Notes: generated by a model not told the origin, from the sequence alone. A stretch of 64,000 nucleotides of DNA from Marinimicrobium sp. C6131 (GCF_026153455.1 NZ_CP110629.1:310001-374000), one strand, 5' to 3'. Counted from the stretch's first letter, positions 1 through 9,158 are shown. Program-made: numbers and translations.

Positions 1-27
1 GCTCCAGCGCAGGCGCTGGGAGCTGAG

Positions 28-59
28 AATTTGCTCGGCTGTCTGAGCTGAGCAAAATT
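28..59. other. imperfect hairpin at the window edge
   Basis: The sequence around 28-40 is nearly complementary to 46-59 (arms of about 13 bases with one extra T and one G-T pair) around a short loop. It lies about 185 bases upstream of pyrB, and the gene on its left is outside the window. It could be the terminator of that gene or part of a leader. I cannot decide between these. Confidence 0.3.
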
Positions 60-176
60 TCGCCAATGTGTCAGGATAATCGGCCACAGAGGTTCCTTTG
101 TCTTCGAAGTGGTGGTTCGCAGGCGGAGTATAACCAAAATCCCACCGGCTGATCAGGTTATCGGCCAATTCCCCCA

Positions 177-236
177 TTTTTGAATGGCTCGGGAGGCGCT
201 ATACTGAGCGGCAGCTTCAACACACCGCCTAAAGGA
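177..236 (+). promoter_or_regulatory. putative pyrB promoter and ribosome binding site
   Basis: A good -10 hexamer TATACT lies at 200-205. The best -35 at 17-base spacing is the poor TTTTTG at 177-182. The ribosome binding site AAAGGA at 231-236 sits seven bases before the GTG start at 244 and decides that start. No pyrimidine-type leader peptide or attenuator was recognised between them. The promoter is inferred from motif spacing only. Confidence 0.45.
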
Positions 237-243
237 TCCTCCC

Positions 244-1260
244 GTGAATTTTACCGGTTCGCATATTCTCTCCATCCAACAGTTTGAACGCCCCGATATT
301 GAGCGCATTTTTACCGTGGCGGATGCCATGGCCCCATACGCCCTGCGACGTCGGGTGACTCGCGTGCTGGAGGGCGCCATTCTGGGCAACATGTTCTTTG
401 AACCCAGCACCCGGACACGGATCAGCTTTGGTAGCGCGTTCAATCTGCTCGGGGGGGAGGTGCGTGAAACCACCGGCATCGAGACATCGGCACTCGCCAA
501 AGGGGAGTCGCTGTACGACACGGCGCGTGTGCTCTCGGGTTTCAGTGACGTGATCTGCATGCGCCACCCGCAGTCGGGATCGGTGGCGGAGTTTGCGGAG
601 GCCAGCCGGGTGCCGGTGCTCAACGGAGGGGATGGTGCCAATGAGCACCCGAGTCAGGCGCTACTCGACCTCTATACGATTCGCAAGGAGATGGAGTCCC
701 GCGGGCGGGGCGTGGATGGTCTGCGCATCGCAATGATTGGAGACCTGAAATACGGCCGTACGGTGCACTCACTGTGCAAACTGCTATGTCTGTACAACGG
801 CGTTCACGTGACCCTGGTGTCTCCGCGTGAGCTGGCAATGCCTGAGTCGATCGTCGAGCAACTGCGGGAGGCGGGGCACTCGGTGACCGTGACGGAAGAT
901 CTGCCCAGCAGTATCGCCAGCGTTGATATCGCCTACTCTACCCGAATTCAGGAAGAGCGGTTCGATACCAAGGAAGAGGCGGACCTCTACCGGGGGCGTT
1001 TCCGGTTGAATCAGGCTATTTATACCCAGTATTGCGAACCCAATACCGTCATCATGCACCCCTTACCGAGAGACTCCCGGCAAGAGGCGAACGAGCTGGA
1101 TAACGATCTGAATCAGAACCCCAACCTGGCGATCTTCCGTCAGGCGGATAATGGGGTGGTGGTGCGCATGGCGTTGTTTGCGTTGGTTCTGGACGTGGTT
1201 GACCAGGTGGACCGGTATTCCCGTGAGGTCAATTGGTTCAATTCGTTGCGTCGCCCCTGA
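244..1260 (+). CDS. pyrB: aspartate carbamoyltransferase catalytic chain
   Basis: Catalyses carbamoyl phosphate plus L-aspartate to N-carbamoyl-aspartate, the committed step of pyrimidine synthesis, in the cytoplasm. The 338-residue protein has the carbamoyl-phosphate motif STRTR (55-59), the mobile-loop lysine in LAKGES (86), HPSQ (135-138) and HPLPR (272-276), covering both the carbamoyl-phosphate and aspartate domains. Length matches the family. Translation starts at GTG 244, supported by AAAGGA seven bases upstream. No pyrI regulatory chain and no pyrC-like pseudo-dihydroorotase follows: the next gene is convergent. It is therefore an isolated gene, and any holoenzyme partner lies elsewhere. 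Identity is secure from motifs. Confidence 0.96.
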   Translation: MNFTGSHILSIQQFERPDIERIFTVADAMAPYALRRRVTRVLEGAILGNMFFEPSTRTRISFGSAFNLLGGEVRETTGIETSALAKGESLYDTARVLSGFSDVICMRHPQSGSVAEFAEASRVPVLNGGDGANEHPSQALLDLYTIRKEMESRGRGVDGLRIAMIGDLKYGRTVHSLCKLLCLYNGVHVTLVSPRELAMPESIVEQLREAGHSVTVTEDLPSSIASVDIAYSTRIQEERFDTKEEADLYRGRFRLNQAIYTQYCEPNTVIMHPLPRDSRQEANELDNDLNQNPNLAIFRQADNGVVVRMALFALVLDVVDQVDRYSREVNWFNSLRRP

Positions 1261-1271
1261 CAGATTGGCCG

Positions 1272-2555
1272 TCAATCCAGAAGCAACTGCATTTTGGTGC
1301 GCAGTTCTGCCGTTGTGAATGGACATTGAAGCCAGCCCATCGGGCCCAGGCCTTCCAGGTCCGAGAGGATATCGGGCCGCTCGACGTCTTCCGTCACTAC
1401 CAGTATCGGAGTGGATGCGGACTTGGAGCTCTGGGCTAAAAGCCGAAACAGTGCGTTATCGCCGGCGAAGGCGCTTGCTCCGTCCGCGATGATCACATCG
1501 GGCAGGACGTCGCTGGCGATCTCCAGACACTCCTCCGGGTTGTCCGTCGTCAGGATATTGCAGTGCTGTTGTAGCGGTTCACTGATCTCTCGGGTCTGGT
1601 TGGTGCTTTGAGCCACAATCAACACGGTTTTATGCGTGGCGACCTCTTCAATCAGGGCTGCGTCGCGCCCCTTGCGCTTGACCTTGTAGAGCGCTCGATC
1701 AGCACATTTGATGACCTCTTCCAGGGTGTGACCCATCGAGTGGTGGCAGGTGGCGCCACCAATGCTCACCGTGACGCAGTCAGCGACCGGCGAGTGTCGG
1801 TGCTCAAGCGACAGCTCACGAATCGCCTGGTTGATGCACTGGCCCATGTGACGGGCGCCGGCCAGGTCGGTCTCCGGGAGCAGGGCGATGAATTCTTCGC
1901 CTCCATAGCGGCCCAGCAAATCAGAGGGGCGCTGCAGGCAGCTCTTTATCGCCTGCGTGATCTGCTTGAGACAGCGATCGCCGGCCGGATGGCCGTAATG
2001 GTCGTTGTAGGGTTTGAAGTGGTCCACATCAATCATCAGCACGCTGGTGGGGGTCTGATGACGCACCGCGAGTCGCCAGTGCTGGTTGGCCTGGTCATTG
2101 AAGGTCCGGCGGTTTAGGATCTGGGTCAGACTGTCGAGCTGGCTGAGTGCTTCCAGCTCCGCATTCAGTTGGTTGAGCTGGTCGCGCATCTCGGCAATAC
2201 GGGCCATGGCCCGTATTTTGGCTTTGATGATGACGGGGCTGACCGGTTTGATCAGGTAGTCGTCACCTCCGGCTTCTATCCCCTCCCGGTAGCTCTCATC
2301 TTCGTTCTTTCCGGTCACAAAGATGATCGGTACCCAGTGTCCACCAAGCCACTCCCGGATGAGGCGTGTGGTTTCGAAGCCGTTCAGGCCGGGCATCTCC
2401 ACATCCATAATGATCAGATCAACCGGCGTATCTTCCAGAAGCTGCAGCGCCTCTTCACCACTACGGGCAATGAGCGGGGTGTGCCCCGCCTCGCTGATGT
2501 ACTGGGACATGGCGTGACGCAAGGTGGCGCTGTCTTCGACCAGCAAAATTTTCAT
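1272..2555 (-). CDS. response regulator: REC-GGDEF-degenerate REC diguanylate cyclase
   Basis: A cytoplasmic signalling protein expected to make cyclic di-GMP from GTP when phosphorylated. Residues 1-120 form a receiver domain with acceptor Asp51 in IIMDVEMPG. A linker (about 120-140) leads to a GGDEF domain with active-site motif GGEEF at 218-222. An RxxD product-inhibition site (RPSD, 209-212) sits exactly five residues before it. Residues about 309-427 look like a second receiver fold (IVAQ start, PDVIIADGAS near the acceptor position) but lack the usual acidic pocket. This resembles PleD-like proteins but with the extra receiver at the C-terminus. No histidine kinase is adjacent. It converges with pyrB 11 bases away. 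Confidence 0.88.
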   Translation of the reverse strand: MKILLVEDSATLRHAMSQYISEAGHTPLIARSGEEALQLLEDTPVDLIIMDVEMPGLNGFETTRLIREWLGGHWVPIIFVTGKNEDESYREGIEAGGDDYLIKPVSPVIIKAKIRAMARIAEMRDQLNQLNAELEALSQLDSLTQILNRRTFNDQANQHWRLAVRHQTPTSVLMIDVDHFKPYNDHYGHPAGDRCLKQITQAIKSCLQRPSDLLGRYGGEEFIALLPETDLAGARHMGQCINQAIRELSLEHRHSPVADCVTVSIGGATCHHSMGHTLEEVIKCADRALYKVKRKGRDAALIEEVATHKTVLIVAQSTNQTREISEPLQQHCNILTTDNPEECLEIASDVLPDVIIADGASAFAGDNALFRLLAQSSKSASTPILVVTEDVERPDILSDLEGLGPMGWLQCPFTTAELRTKMQLLLD

Positions 2556-2780
2556 GAGCTGACGACTATCTCGCTTGTTATTGTTGAATGGACTTTTATG
2601 ATCCTCTGTCCCGCGAATAAGTTTACGGGTTTACGGCGGCAGGGTCGATCATCTTCGGCGGGAATTTCGACCTGGGTCACGGCCCGGAACTGGCTTTTTA
2701 GCGGGGTTTTCGGTATGTTGTGCGACCATTTTCCCCGTTGCCGCTCCGGCCTCGATTCAACCTGATTCTACAAACGGCCT

Positions 2781-3935
2781 GTGATGAACCAGTTCGACGA
2801 TATTCGTCCCTACGAAGACCATGAAGTTCGCCCCACCCTGGAGCGATTACTGGCCAACCCCGAGTTGGCAGACGCCGTCGCGCGTCTGAAATACCCTCGA
2901 GTGGCGGGCCCACTGGGCTGGCTGATACGGCCACTGGTACAGCATGCCATGCGCCGGCAGATGCGCGGTGTCGATACCGTTCTGGGCTTTCAGGAAGTGG
3001 TCAAAGGCTACATGCAGCGGATGATCAACGATACCACCACGGGTTTGACCACCTCGGGACTCGATCGGCTGGATCCGAACGGCGCCTATCTGTTTGTCAG
3101 CAACCATCGGGATATCGCCATGGACCCGGCGTTTGTCAACTGGACCCTTTACCATGGTGGCTTCAACACCTTGCGCATCGCCATTGGTGACAACCTGCTC
3201 ACCAAGGACTATGTGTCGGATCTGATGCGTCTGAACAAGAGCTTCATCGTCAACCGCTCGGCCCGGGCGCCACGGGAGAAACTCAAGGCCGCGAAGAAGC
3301 TGTCCGCTTACATTCACCACTCGATCGCCGAAGATCGCGCCAATATATGGATCGCTCAGCGGGAGGGACGCGCCAAAGACGGCAAGGACAGAACCAACTC
3401 CGCCGTCGTTGGGATGTTCAGCCTCAGCCGTCCCAAGAGTCAACCCTTTGCCGAGTATGTTCGCGAGCTGAAGATCGTGCCCGTGTCGATTTCCTACGAG
3501 TGGGACCCCTGTGACGCCGCCAAGGCCCGTGAACTGTATCAACAGCGTACCAGCGGAGGCTATCAGAAGGCCGAGCACGAGGACGTCAAGAGTATTGCCA
3601 TGGGTATCGCGGGTCAGAAGGGGCATGTCCATGTCGCGTTCGGGGAGGTCCTCGACGGTGACTTTGAAGACACCGACGCCGTTGTGGCGGAGATCGATCG
3701 GCAGATTATGAACAACTATGTCTTGCATGCGACCAACTGTCTGGCCTGGGAGCGCCTCAACGGGGACCTGCCGGCGATCGAATACGGATTTCCGCCCAAG
3801 CGCTACTCCCCGGACGCCCTGGGTGAAGTGCGCCAGCGGTTTGAACTGCATCTGGCCAATATTCCGGCGGATCACCGCCCATTGGTGCTGGATATGTACG
3901 CCAACCCGGTAGCGGCCAAGCTCAACCGGCGCTGA
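2781..3935 (+). CDS. PlsC-like glycerol-phosphate acyltransferase family protein
   Basis: A 384-residue protein with an acyltransferase domain around residues 95-270. Block I reads NHRDIAMD (108-115), block II includes FIVNRS, and block III is the REGRAKDG stretch. The family transfers acyl chains to lysophosphatidate-type acceptors at the inner membrane, but the substrate here is unknown. The usual HX4D catalytic spacing is HX5D in this protein. It is longer than typical PlsC (about 240 residues), with N- and C-terminal extensions rich in charged residues. It lies two bases before dinG and is probably co-transcribed with it. Family assignment is good; the reaction is not established. Confidence 0.82.
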   Translation: MMNQFDDIRPYEDHEVRPTLERLLANPELADAVARLKYPRVAGPLGWLIRPLVQHAMRRQMRGVDTVLGFQEVVKGYMQRMINDTTTGLTTSGLDRLDPNGAYLFVSNHRDIAMDPAFVNWTLYHGGFNTLRIAIGDNLLTKDYVSDLMRLNKSFIVNRSARAPREKLKAAKKLSAYIHHSIAEDRANIWIAQREGRAKDGKDRTNSAVVGMFSLSRPKSQPFAEYVRELKIVPVSISYEWDPCDAAKARELYQQRTSGGYQKAEHEDVKSIAMGIAGQKGHVHVAFGEVLDGDFEDTDAVVAEIDRQIMNNYVLHATNCLAWERLNGDLPAIEYGFPPKRYSPDALGEVRQRFELHLANIPADHRPLVLDMYANPVAAKLNRR

Positions 3936-3937
3936 GT

Positions 3938-6061
3938 ATGCTCACCGACGCGGTCAAACAGCAGATTCAGACGGCCTACCGCCAGTTTCTCCAGAGCCGG
4001 GAGCTGAATGCGCGCTACGGCCAGAAGCTGATGATCGCCGAGATTGCCCGCACCCTCGGCGGTATCGAGCTGAATGATGAGGGTGAGCGCGAGAGCCGGG
4101 GGCATGTCTGTGTGATTGAGGCCGGCACCGGTACCGGGAAGACGGTGGGCTATCTGTTGCCCGCACTGATCATCGCCAAAGCGTTGGGCAAGAAGCTCGT
4201 GGTGTCTACTGCGACGGTGGCGCTGCAGGAGCAGGTGGTCAATAAAGACCTGCCGGAACTCAAACGTCACAGTGGGCTGTCCTTCAGTTTCACACTGGCC
4301 AAGGGCCGCGGACGCTACGTCTGCCTGAGCAAGCTCGATAACCTCCTCAGCACCATCCACGAGGGCCTGGACCCGACCCGCCCATTGTACGAAGACGAGC
4401 TGCCCGCCGTGGATGAGCGTGCGGTCAAAATCTATGACTCCATGGTCGACGCCCTGGCTCAGAACCGCTGGGATGGTGAGCGCGACAGTTGGCCCGACGG
4501 CATTGAGCAGGAGGACTGGCAGCGGGTGACGACCGATCACCGCCAGTGCACCGGGCGTCGCTGCTCCAATGTGTCGGTGTGCAGTTTTTTCCGGGCCCGG
4601 GAGGCGCTGCACACTGCCGACTGCATTGTGACCAATCACGATCTGGTGCTGGCCGACCTGGCGCTCGGTGGTGGGGCCATTCTGCCCAGCCCCGAAGACA
4701 GCATTTACGTATTTGACGAAGGCCACCAACTGCCCACCAAGGCGCTGAACCACTTTGCCCATCACAGCCGGGTGGTCAGCACCGTGCGCTGGCTGGATCA
4801 GTGCAACAAGGCGTTGGGGGCCATGTTCGGCCACATCAGCGGGGCGGGCAATGTCGATCGCTTTGCCGAACAACTGCCGGCGGCCCTGATGGATTGCAAG
4901 CAGCGCCTGGAGCAATTGCACCCAGCCCTGGACGCGCTGGCGCAGGAGGTGGCGCTGGATGACCGGCAGAGTCACTACCGTTTTCCCGGCGGGCGGTTGC
5001 CGGAATCCCTGGTGTTGCCCTCGGTGGAGCTTTACCGGGGCTTTGACCGACTGGCCGACCTGCTCGACAAAATGGTCGCGGAAATCAGCGAAGCCATGGA
5101 GGATGCGCATTGCCCGGTGCCCAAAGTCGACCTCGAACAGCATTACCCGGCACTGGGGGCCTGGCAGGCCCGGGCCGAGGCCAACCGGGAACTCTGGTTC
5201 AGCTACGCCACCCCGGATGACAAAGACGAAGTGCCGCGGGCCCGCTGGTTGACCCCGGTGGATGCCGGAACCGGCATCGATATTGAGGTCTGTTCGAGCC
5301 CGATTCTGGCGGCGGGTACCCTGGCGAAGAGCCTGTGGTACCGCTGCTGCGGCGCGGTGGTCACTTCGGCCACCCTGGCGGCTCTGGGGCGGTTCGACCG
5401 GTTCCAGATGCGCGCTGGCACGCCCGGGGACAGCCAGTATGCCCAGATGCCCAGCCCGTTTGACTTCTCCCAGGCGACCCTGGAAGTGCCCGCCTGTGCG
5501 GTGGAGGCCGGCGATGCGCTGAAGCATACCGAGTCGTTAGTGACCGGTTTACCTGAACTCCTCAACCCGGATGAAGCCAGCCTGGTGCTGTTTTCCTCCC
5601 GTCGGCAGATGTTGGACGTTTACGATCAGTTACCGAATGCATGGCGAGAGCGCATTCTGGTGCAGGGTGACAAGTCCAAGCAGGCCATGCTCGATACCCA
5701 CCGGGAGCGCATTGATGCAGGGCAGGGCAGTGTGCTGTTTGGCTTGGCCAGTTTTGCCGAGGGGGTGGACCTGCCGGGCGACTACTGCCGGCACGTGGTG
5801 ATTGCCAAGCTACCCTTTTCCGTGCCGGATGACCCGATCGAGGCGGCCCTGGCCGAGTGGGTGGAAGCCCGCGGTGGCAACGCTTTTATGGAGATTACCG
5901 TTCCGGACGCCTCACTTCGCCTGATTCAGGCCTGTGGGCGACTACTGCGCAGCGAGAGCGACAGTGGCAAAATTACGCTGCTGGACCGGCGCGTGGTCAC
6001 CAAACGCTATGGCAAAGCACTGCTCAACTCATTACCGCCTTTCAAGCGAGTGATTGCATGA
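3938..6061 (+). CDS. dinG: ATP-dependent DNA helicase DinG
   Basis: A superfamily 2, XPD-like 5'-to-3' DNA helicase acting on R-loops, D-loops and forks. The 707-residue protein has Walker A in EAGTGTGKT (61-69) and the DEGH box (260-263). Four cysteines (129, 204, 209, 215) are placed to hold the 4Fe-4S cluster typical of DinG/XPD. C-terminal helicase motifs include LFGLASFAEGVDLPG and QACGRLLRS. Length matches proteobacterial DinG. The stop overlaps the next gene's start as ATGA, so translation is probably coupled to yqcC. No LexA box was recognised upstream, and the gene appears to be read from the preceding acyltransferase gene. Confidence 0.95.
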   Translation: MLTDAVKQQIQTAYRQFLQSRELNARYGQKLMIAEIARTLGGIELNDEGERESRGHVCVIEAGTGTGKTVGYLLPALIIAKALGKKLVVSTATVALQEQVVNKDLPELKRHSGLSFSFTLAKGRGRYVCLSKLDNLLSTIHEGLDPTRPLYEDELPAVDERAVKIYDSMVDALAQNRWDGERDSWPDGIEQEDWQRVTTDHRQCTGRRCSNVSVCSFFRAREALHTADCIVTNHDLVLADLALGGGAILPSPEDSIYVFDEGHQLPTKALNHFAHHSRVVSTVRWLDQCNKALGAMFGHISGAGNVDRFAEQLPAALMDCKQRLEQLHPALDALAQEVALDDRQSHYRFPGGRLPESLVLPSVELYRGFDRLADLLDKMVAEISEAMEDAHCPVPKVDLEQHYPALGAWQARAEANRELWFSYATPDDKDEVPRARWLTPVDAGTGIDIEVCSSPILAAGTLAKSLWYRCCGAVVTSATLAALGRFDRFQMRAGTPGDSQYAQMPSPFDFSQATLEVPACAVEAGDALKHTESLVTGLPELLNPDEASLVLFSSRRQMLDVYDQLPNAWRERILVQGDKSKQAMLDTHRERIDAGQGSVLFGLASFAEGVDLPGDYCRHVVIAKLPFSVPDDPIEAALAEWVEARGGNAFMEITVPDASLRLIQACGRLLRSESDSGKITLLDRRVVTKRYGKALLNSLPPFKRVIA

Positions 6062-6387
6062 CGGATATACACAAAGAATTGGCCGAAGCCCTGTTTGAGT
6101 TGGAGCGCGAATTGCGTGCGCTCGCGCTGTGGGATGAGGAACCACCTGCCCCTGACGCACTGGCCAGTACTCAACCGTTTGCCGTGGATACGCTGGAGCT
6201 GTACCAGTGGCTCCAGTTCGTCTTTATTCCCCGGCTGTACCGGTTGGTGGAGCATCGGATGGGGCTGCCGGCGAGTTGTTCGGTCTCGCCCATGGCGGAA
6301 GAGTATTTCCGGCCTCGCCCGGAGAGCGGCGAGGCCGTGATCGCGGTGCTGGAGCGGATCGATATTCTGGTTACATCTGCTCCATAA
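6058..6387 (+). CDS. yqcC: YqcC family protein
   Basis: A 109-residue cytoplasmic protein starting at ATG 6058, which overlaps the dinG stop by four bases. An open frame continues upstream to 5857, but that stretch lies inside dinG in another frame and is not part of the gene. The body (ELAEALFELERELR, then FAVDTLELYQWLQFVFIPRLYRLVEH) matches the small helical YqcC/DUF446 family, which has a known fold but no firmly known role. The last 17 bases overlap the end of argS on the other strand. Function cannot be stated; placement after dinG suggests co-expression only. Confidence 0.85.
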   Translation: MTDIHKELAEALFELERELRALALWDEEPPAPDALASTQPFAVDTLELYQWLQFVFIPRLYRLVEHRMGLPASCSVSPMAEEYFRPRPESGEAVIAVLERIDILVTSAP

Positions 6388-8110
6388 CGTCAATTCCCAG
6401 AAGCTCCAGCCCCTGCGCCAGAGTGCGCGAGACCAGATCGCACAGTCGCAGCCGGCTGGCGCGCAGTTCGGCGGGAACGCCGTCTTTCTGTACCGGACAG
6501 GCTTCGTAGAAGCGCATGTACAGGCTGGCCAGGTCGTACAGGTAGGTGCACAGCAGGTGCGGCATCGCATCCCGCGCCACCTGGTCCAGCGCCTCGCTGA
6601 ATTGCAGCAGCTTGATCGCCAGTGCCCGTTCTTCGGCCTGTGCCAGTTGAATCGCCTCTGACAGGCTACCGGGCTCGACCCCGGCGCGCCGGAAGATGCT
6701 GCGCACCCGCGTATAGGCGTACTGAAGGTAGGGCGCGGTGTTGCCGTCAAAGCTGAGCATCGCATCCCAGTTGAAGACGTAGTCATTGGTGCGGGTTTTG
6801 CTCAGGTCCGCGTACTTGACCGCTCCAATACCCACTTTCCGGCCGATCTCGGCCATGGCCTCCGGGCTCAATTCGCTGTTTTTCTCCCGGACCAGCGCCG
6901 CGGCCCGCTCGGCCGCTTCATCCAGCAGTTCAGCGAGCTTGACCGTGCCGCCGCTCCGGGTTTTGAACGGTTTGCCGTCCGAGCCCATCATGGTGCCGAA
7001 GGCGTGATGCTCCAGGCTGACGTTCTCATTGACGAAGCCGGCTTTGCGGGCCACGGTGAACACCTGCTGCATATGCAGGGACTGACGGGCGTCGATGAAA
7101 TACATCAGCCGGTTGGCACCCAGCTTACCGACGCGAAAACGCAGGGCCGCCAGGTCGGTGGTTGCGTAGAGATAGCCGCCACCCTGTTTCTGGATAATGA
7201 CCGGTGAGGGGTTACCCTCTTTGTCTGCCAGCTCTTCCAGAAACACGACCTTGGCGCCCTGGTCTTCCACCGCAAGCCCTTTCTCTTCCAGCTCGGCCAC
7301 CAGGGGAGCCAGGTCGTCGTTGTAGAAGCTCTCGCCGCGCACGTCCTCCGGGCGGAGCGTGACGTTCAATTTCTCGTAAATCTCCTGACTGTGGTCCAGG
7401 GATACCGAGCGGAATTGCTCCCACAGCGCCAGCACCTCGCTGTCCCCCGACTGCAGCTTGACCACGTAGTCCCGGGCCTTATCGGCGAACGCCGGGTCCT
7501 CGTCGAAGTGCCGTTTGGCCTGTTGATAGAATACTTCCAGGTCGCTCAGAGCCATGGTGGCCTCGCGATTCTCCGCCAGTTGCTCCTCGAGCTCGGCAAT
7601 CAACATGCCAAACTGGGTACCCCAGTCGCCCACGTGATTTTGGCGGATGACCTTGTGGCCCTGAAAGCTCAACAACCGGGCCAGGGCGTCCCCGATGATG
7701 GTAGAGCGCAGGTGGCCCACGTGCATTTCCTTGGCCAGGTTGGGCGAGGAGTAATCCACCACCGCCGTCTGTGGTTCGGCCACGGGGGCAATGCCCAGCC
7801 GGCGGTCATCGGCTGCCTTACCAAGCTGTTGGCTCAACCACTCCGGCGCCAGGTGAATATTGATGAACCCGGGGCCGGCAATCTCCACCTTCTCCGCAAT
7901 ACCGTCCAGCTCTAGATGACGCATGATTTCGCCCGCGAGCTCTCGGGGATTGGTTTTCATGGCCTTGGCCGCGCCCATAGCGCCATTGGCCTGATAATCG
8001 CCAAAGCCGGGCTTCTTGCTCGGCGCGACCATCGGGGGATGCTGGAAGGGGATATGAGCAGACAGCATGGCCTGCTGGACCTTGTGGTTCAGTAAATCGC
8101 GAATATTCAT
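6371..8110 (-). CDS. argS: arginyl-tRNA synthetase
   Basis: Charges tRNA-Arg with arginine in the cytoplasm. This class I synthetase of about 579 residues has the N-terminal Arg-tRNA domain (starting NIRDLLNHKV), an HVGH version of HIGH, a Rossmann core and a C-terminal anticodon-binding domain ending near ELLGIDVMEQM. I chose ATG 8110 because homologues begin MNI at this point; a GTG two codons upstream (8116) is the alternative. The 3' end overlaps yqcC tail to tail by 17 bases. It reads divergently from the SDR gene, so its promoter lies between 8111 and 8234. Confidence 0.96.
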   Translation of the reverse strand: MNIRDLLNHKVQQAMLSAHIPFQHPPMVAPSKKPGFGDYQANGAMGAAKAMKTNPRELAGEIMRHLELDGIAEKVEIAGPGFINIHLAPEWLSQQLGKAADDRRLGIAPVAEPQTAVVDYSSPNLAKEMHVGHLRSTIIGDALARLLSFQGHKVIRQNHVGDWGTQFGMLIAELEEQLAENREATMALSDLEVFYQQAKRHFDEDPAFADKARDYVVKLQSGDSEVLALWEQFRSVSLDHSQEIYEKLNVTLRPEDVRGESFYNDDLAPLVAELEEKGLAVEDQGAKVVFLEELADKEGNPSPVIIQKQGGGYLYATTDLAALRFRVGKLGANRLMYFIDARQSLHMQQVFTVARKAGFVNENVSLEHHAFGTMMGSDGKPFKTRSGGTVKLAELLDEAAERAAALVREKNSELSPEAMAEIGRKVGIGAVKYADLSKTRTNDYVFNWDAMLSFDGNTAPYLQYAYTRVRSIFRRAGVEPGSLSEAIQLAQAEERALAIKLLQFSEALDQVARDAMPHLLCTYLYDLASLYMRFYEACPVQKDGVPAELRASRLRLCDLVSRTLAQGLELLGIDVMEQM

Positions 8111-8234
8111 AGTCACTGTGTGTGGTTTGGGCGAACGCGGGATTGTAACCGGCCAGCTCGGCGTGTGTCATCTATTGCTGCTACTATTCAGGCATAAATC
8201 GGTGGGTAAGGCATAAACCGGAGGGAGACTCCCG

Positions 8235-9047
8235 ATGACTGAACGAACGACCGGCCAAAAAGGCTGGGCACCCACGGTCCTGGTGGTAGGGGGAACCAGT
8301 GGCATCAACCGGGGTATTGCCGAGGGCTTTGCTCGGGATGGGGCGCGTGTCGCCGTGGTCAGCCGCTCCAAAGACAAGGTGCACGCCACCCTGGAGGCGC
8401 TGCGAGCATTGGGCGCCGAGGCCGAGGGTTTCACGGCGGATGTCCGTGACCCTGAAGCCCTGCAGCAGGGGATTGCCGGGCTCTGCGACCGGTGGGGGCC
8501 TCTGGATGTGGTGGTCTCCGGTGCGGCGGGTAACTTCCCGGCACTGGCCTCGGGTATGTCGGCTAATGCCTTTCGCTCGGTGGTGGAGATTGATCTTCTG
8601 GGCAGCTTTCATGTACTTCAGGCGGTCTACCCCCACCTGCGCCGTCCCTCATCGGTGATTCAGATCTCAGCCCCCCAGGCGGTACTGCCCATGGTGGGGC
8701 AGTCCCATGTCTGTGCGGCCAAGGCCGGCGTGGATATGTTGACCCGAACCCTGGCCCAGGAGTGGGGGCCGGAAGGAATCCGAGTGAACTCGGTGCTCCC
8801 CGGCCCGATTGAACATACCGAAGGCATGAAACGTCTCGCCCCTTCGCCGGCGCTGCAAGACCAGATTAAAGCCTCTGTTCCATTGAAGCGCTTGGGGCAA
8901 GCAGAAGATATTTATCGGGCTTGCCGGTTTCTGTCGTCGGCCGATGCCGACTTCATCACCGGCGCGGTGTTGCCGGTCGATGGCGGTTGGTCGCTATCGG
9001 GAGCCTCCCGGGTGGGGGATACACTGGCCCAGGCTCTGACGGGCTGA
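8235..9047 (+). CDS. 2,4-dienoyl-CoA reductase-like SDR oxidoreductase
   Basis: A 270-residue short-chain dehydrogenase/reductase fold with cofactor loop GGTSGINRGIA and basic SRSK after beta-2, suggesting NADPH. The internal motifs SGAAGNFPAL, NAFRSVVEIDLLGSFH and PGPIEHTEGMKRL follow the peroxisomal/bacterial 2,4-dienoyl-CoA reductase branch rather than FabG. The classical YxxxK is absent: the residue four before the lysine in SHVCAAKAG is valine. Dienoyl-CoA reductases also lack that tyrosine and use a different catalytic arrangement. The likely role is beta-oxidation of unsaturated acyl-CoA with even-numbered double bonds. GGGAG precedes the ATG. Substrate is inferred from motif similarity only. 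Confidence 0.78.
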   Translation: MTERTTGQKGWAPTVLVVGGTSGINRGIAEGFARDGARVAVVSRSKDKVHATLEALRALGAEAEGFTADVRDPEALQQGIAGLCDRWGPLDVVVSGAAGNFPALASGMSANAFRSVVEIDLLGSFHVLQAVYPHLRRPSSVIQISAPQAVLPMVGQSHVCAAKAGVDMLTRTLAQEWGPEGIRVNSVLPGPIEHTEGMKRLAPSPALQDQIKASVPLKRLGQAEDIYRACRFLSSADADFITGAVLPVDGGWSLSGASRVGDTLAQALTG

Positions 9048-9158
9048 GCGAGTTGTGTCCGCTCCGCTCGCCATGTGAAGATGGAGGCAAATCGCCCGGT
9101 CGGCGCAGGAATGCGGGGCCGATGCGGATTAACCACCCCTTTTTAGAGGAGGTATTCA

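Noticed and set aside
3872..5527. 551-residue open frame on the minus strand across dinG
   Set aside because: It lies opposite a gene with intact helicase motifs, has no ribosome binding site or family-like sequence, and its composition (Gly, His, Gln, Arg rich) is typical of the antisense of GC-rich genes.
5857..6057. Longer yqcC beginning inside dinG
   Set aside because: The extra 67 codons are dinG read in another frame; the ATGA overlap start at 6058 fits the family length.
8430..8450. Match to the TTCACGGCGG end of the palindromic core inside the SDR gene
   Set aside because: Only about ten bases match, with no flanking inverted repeat; it codes for conserved protein sequence.
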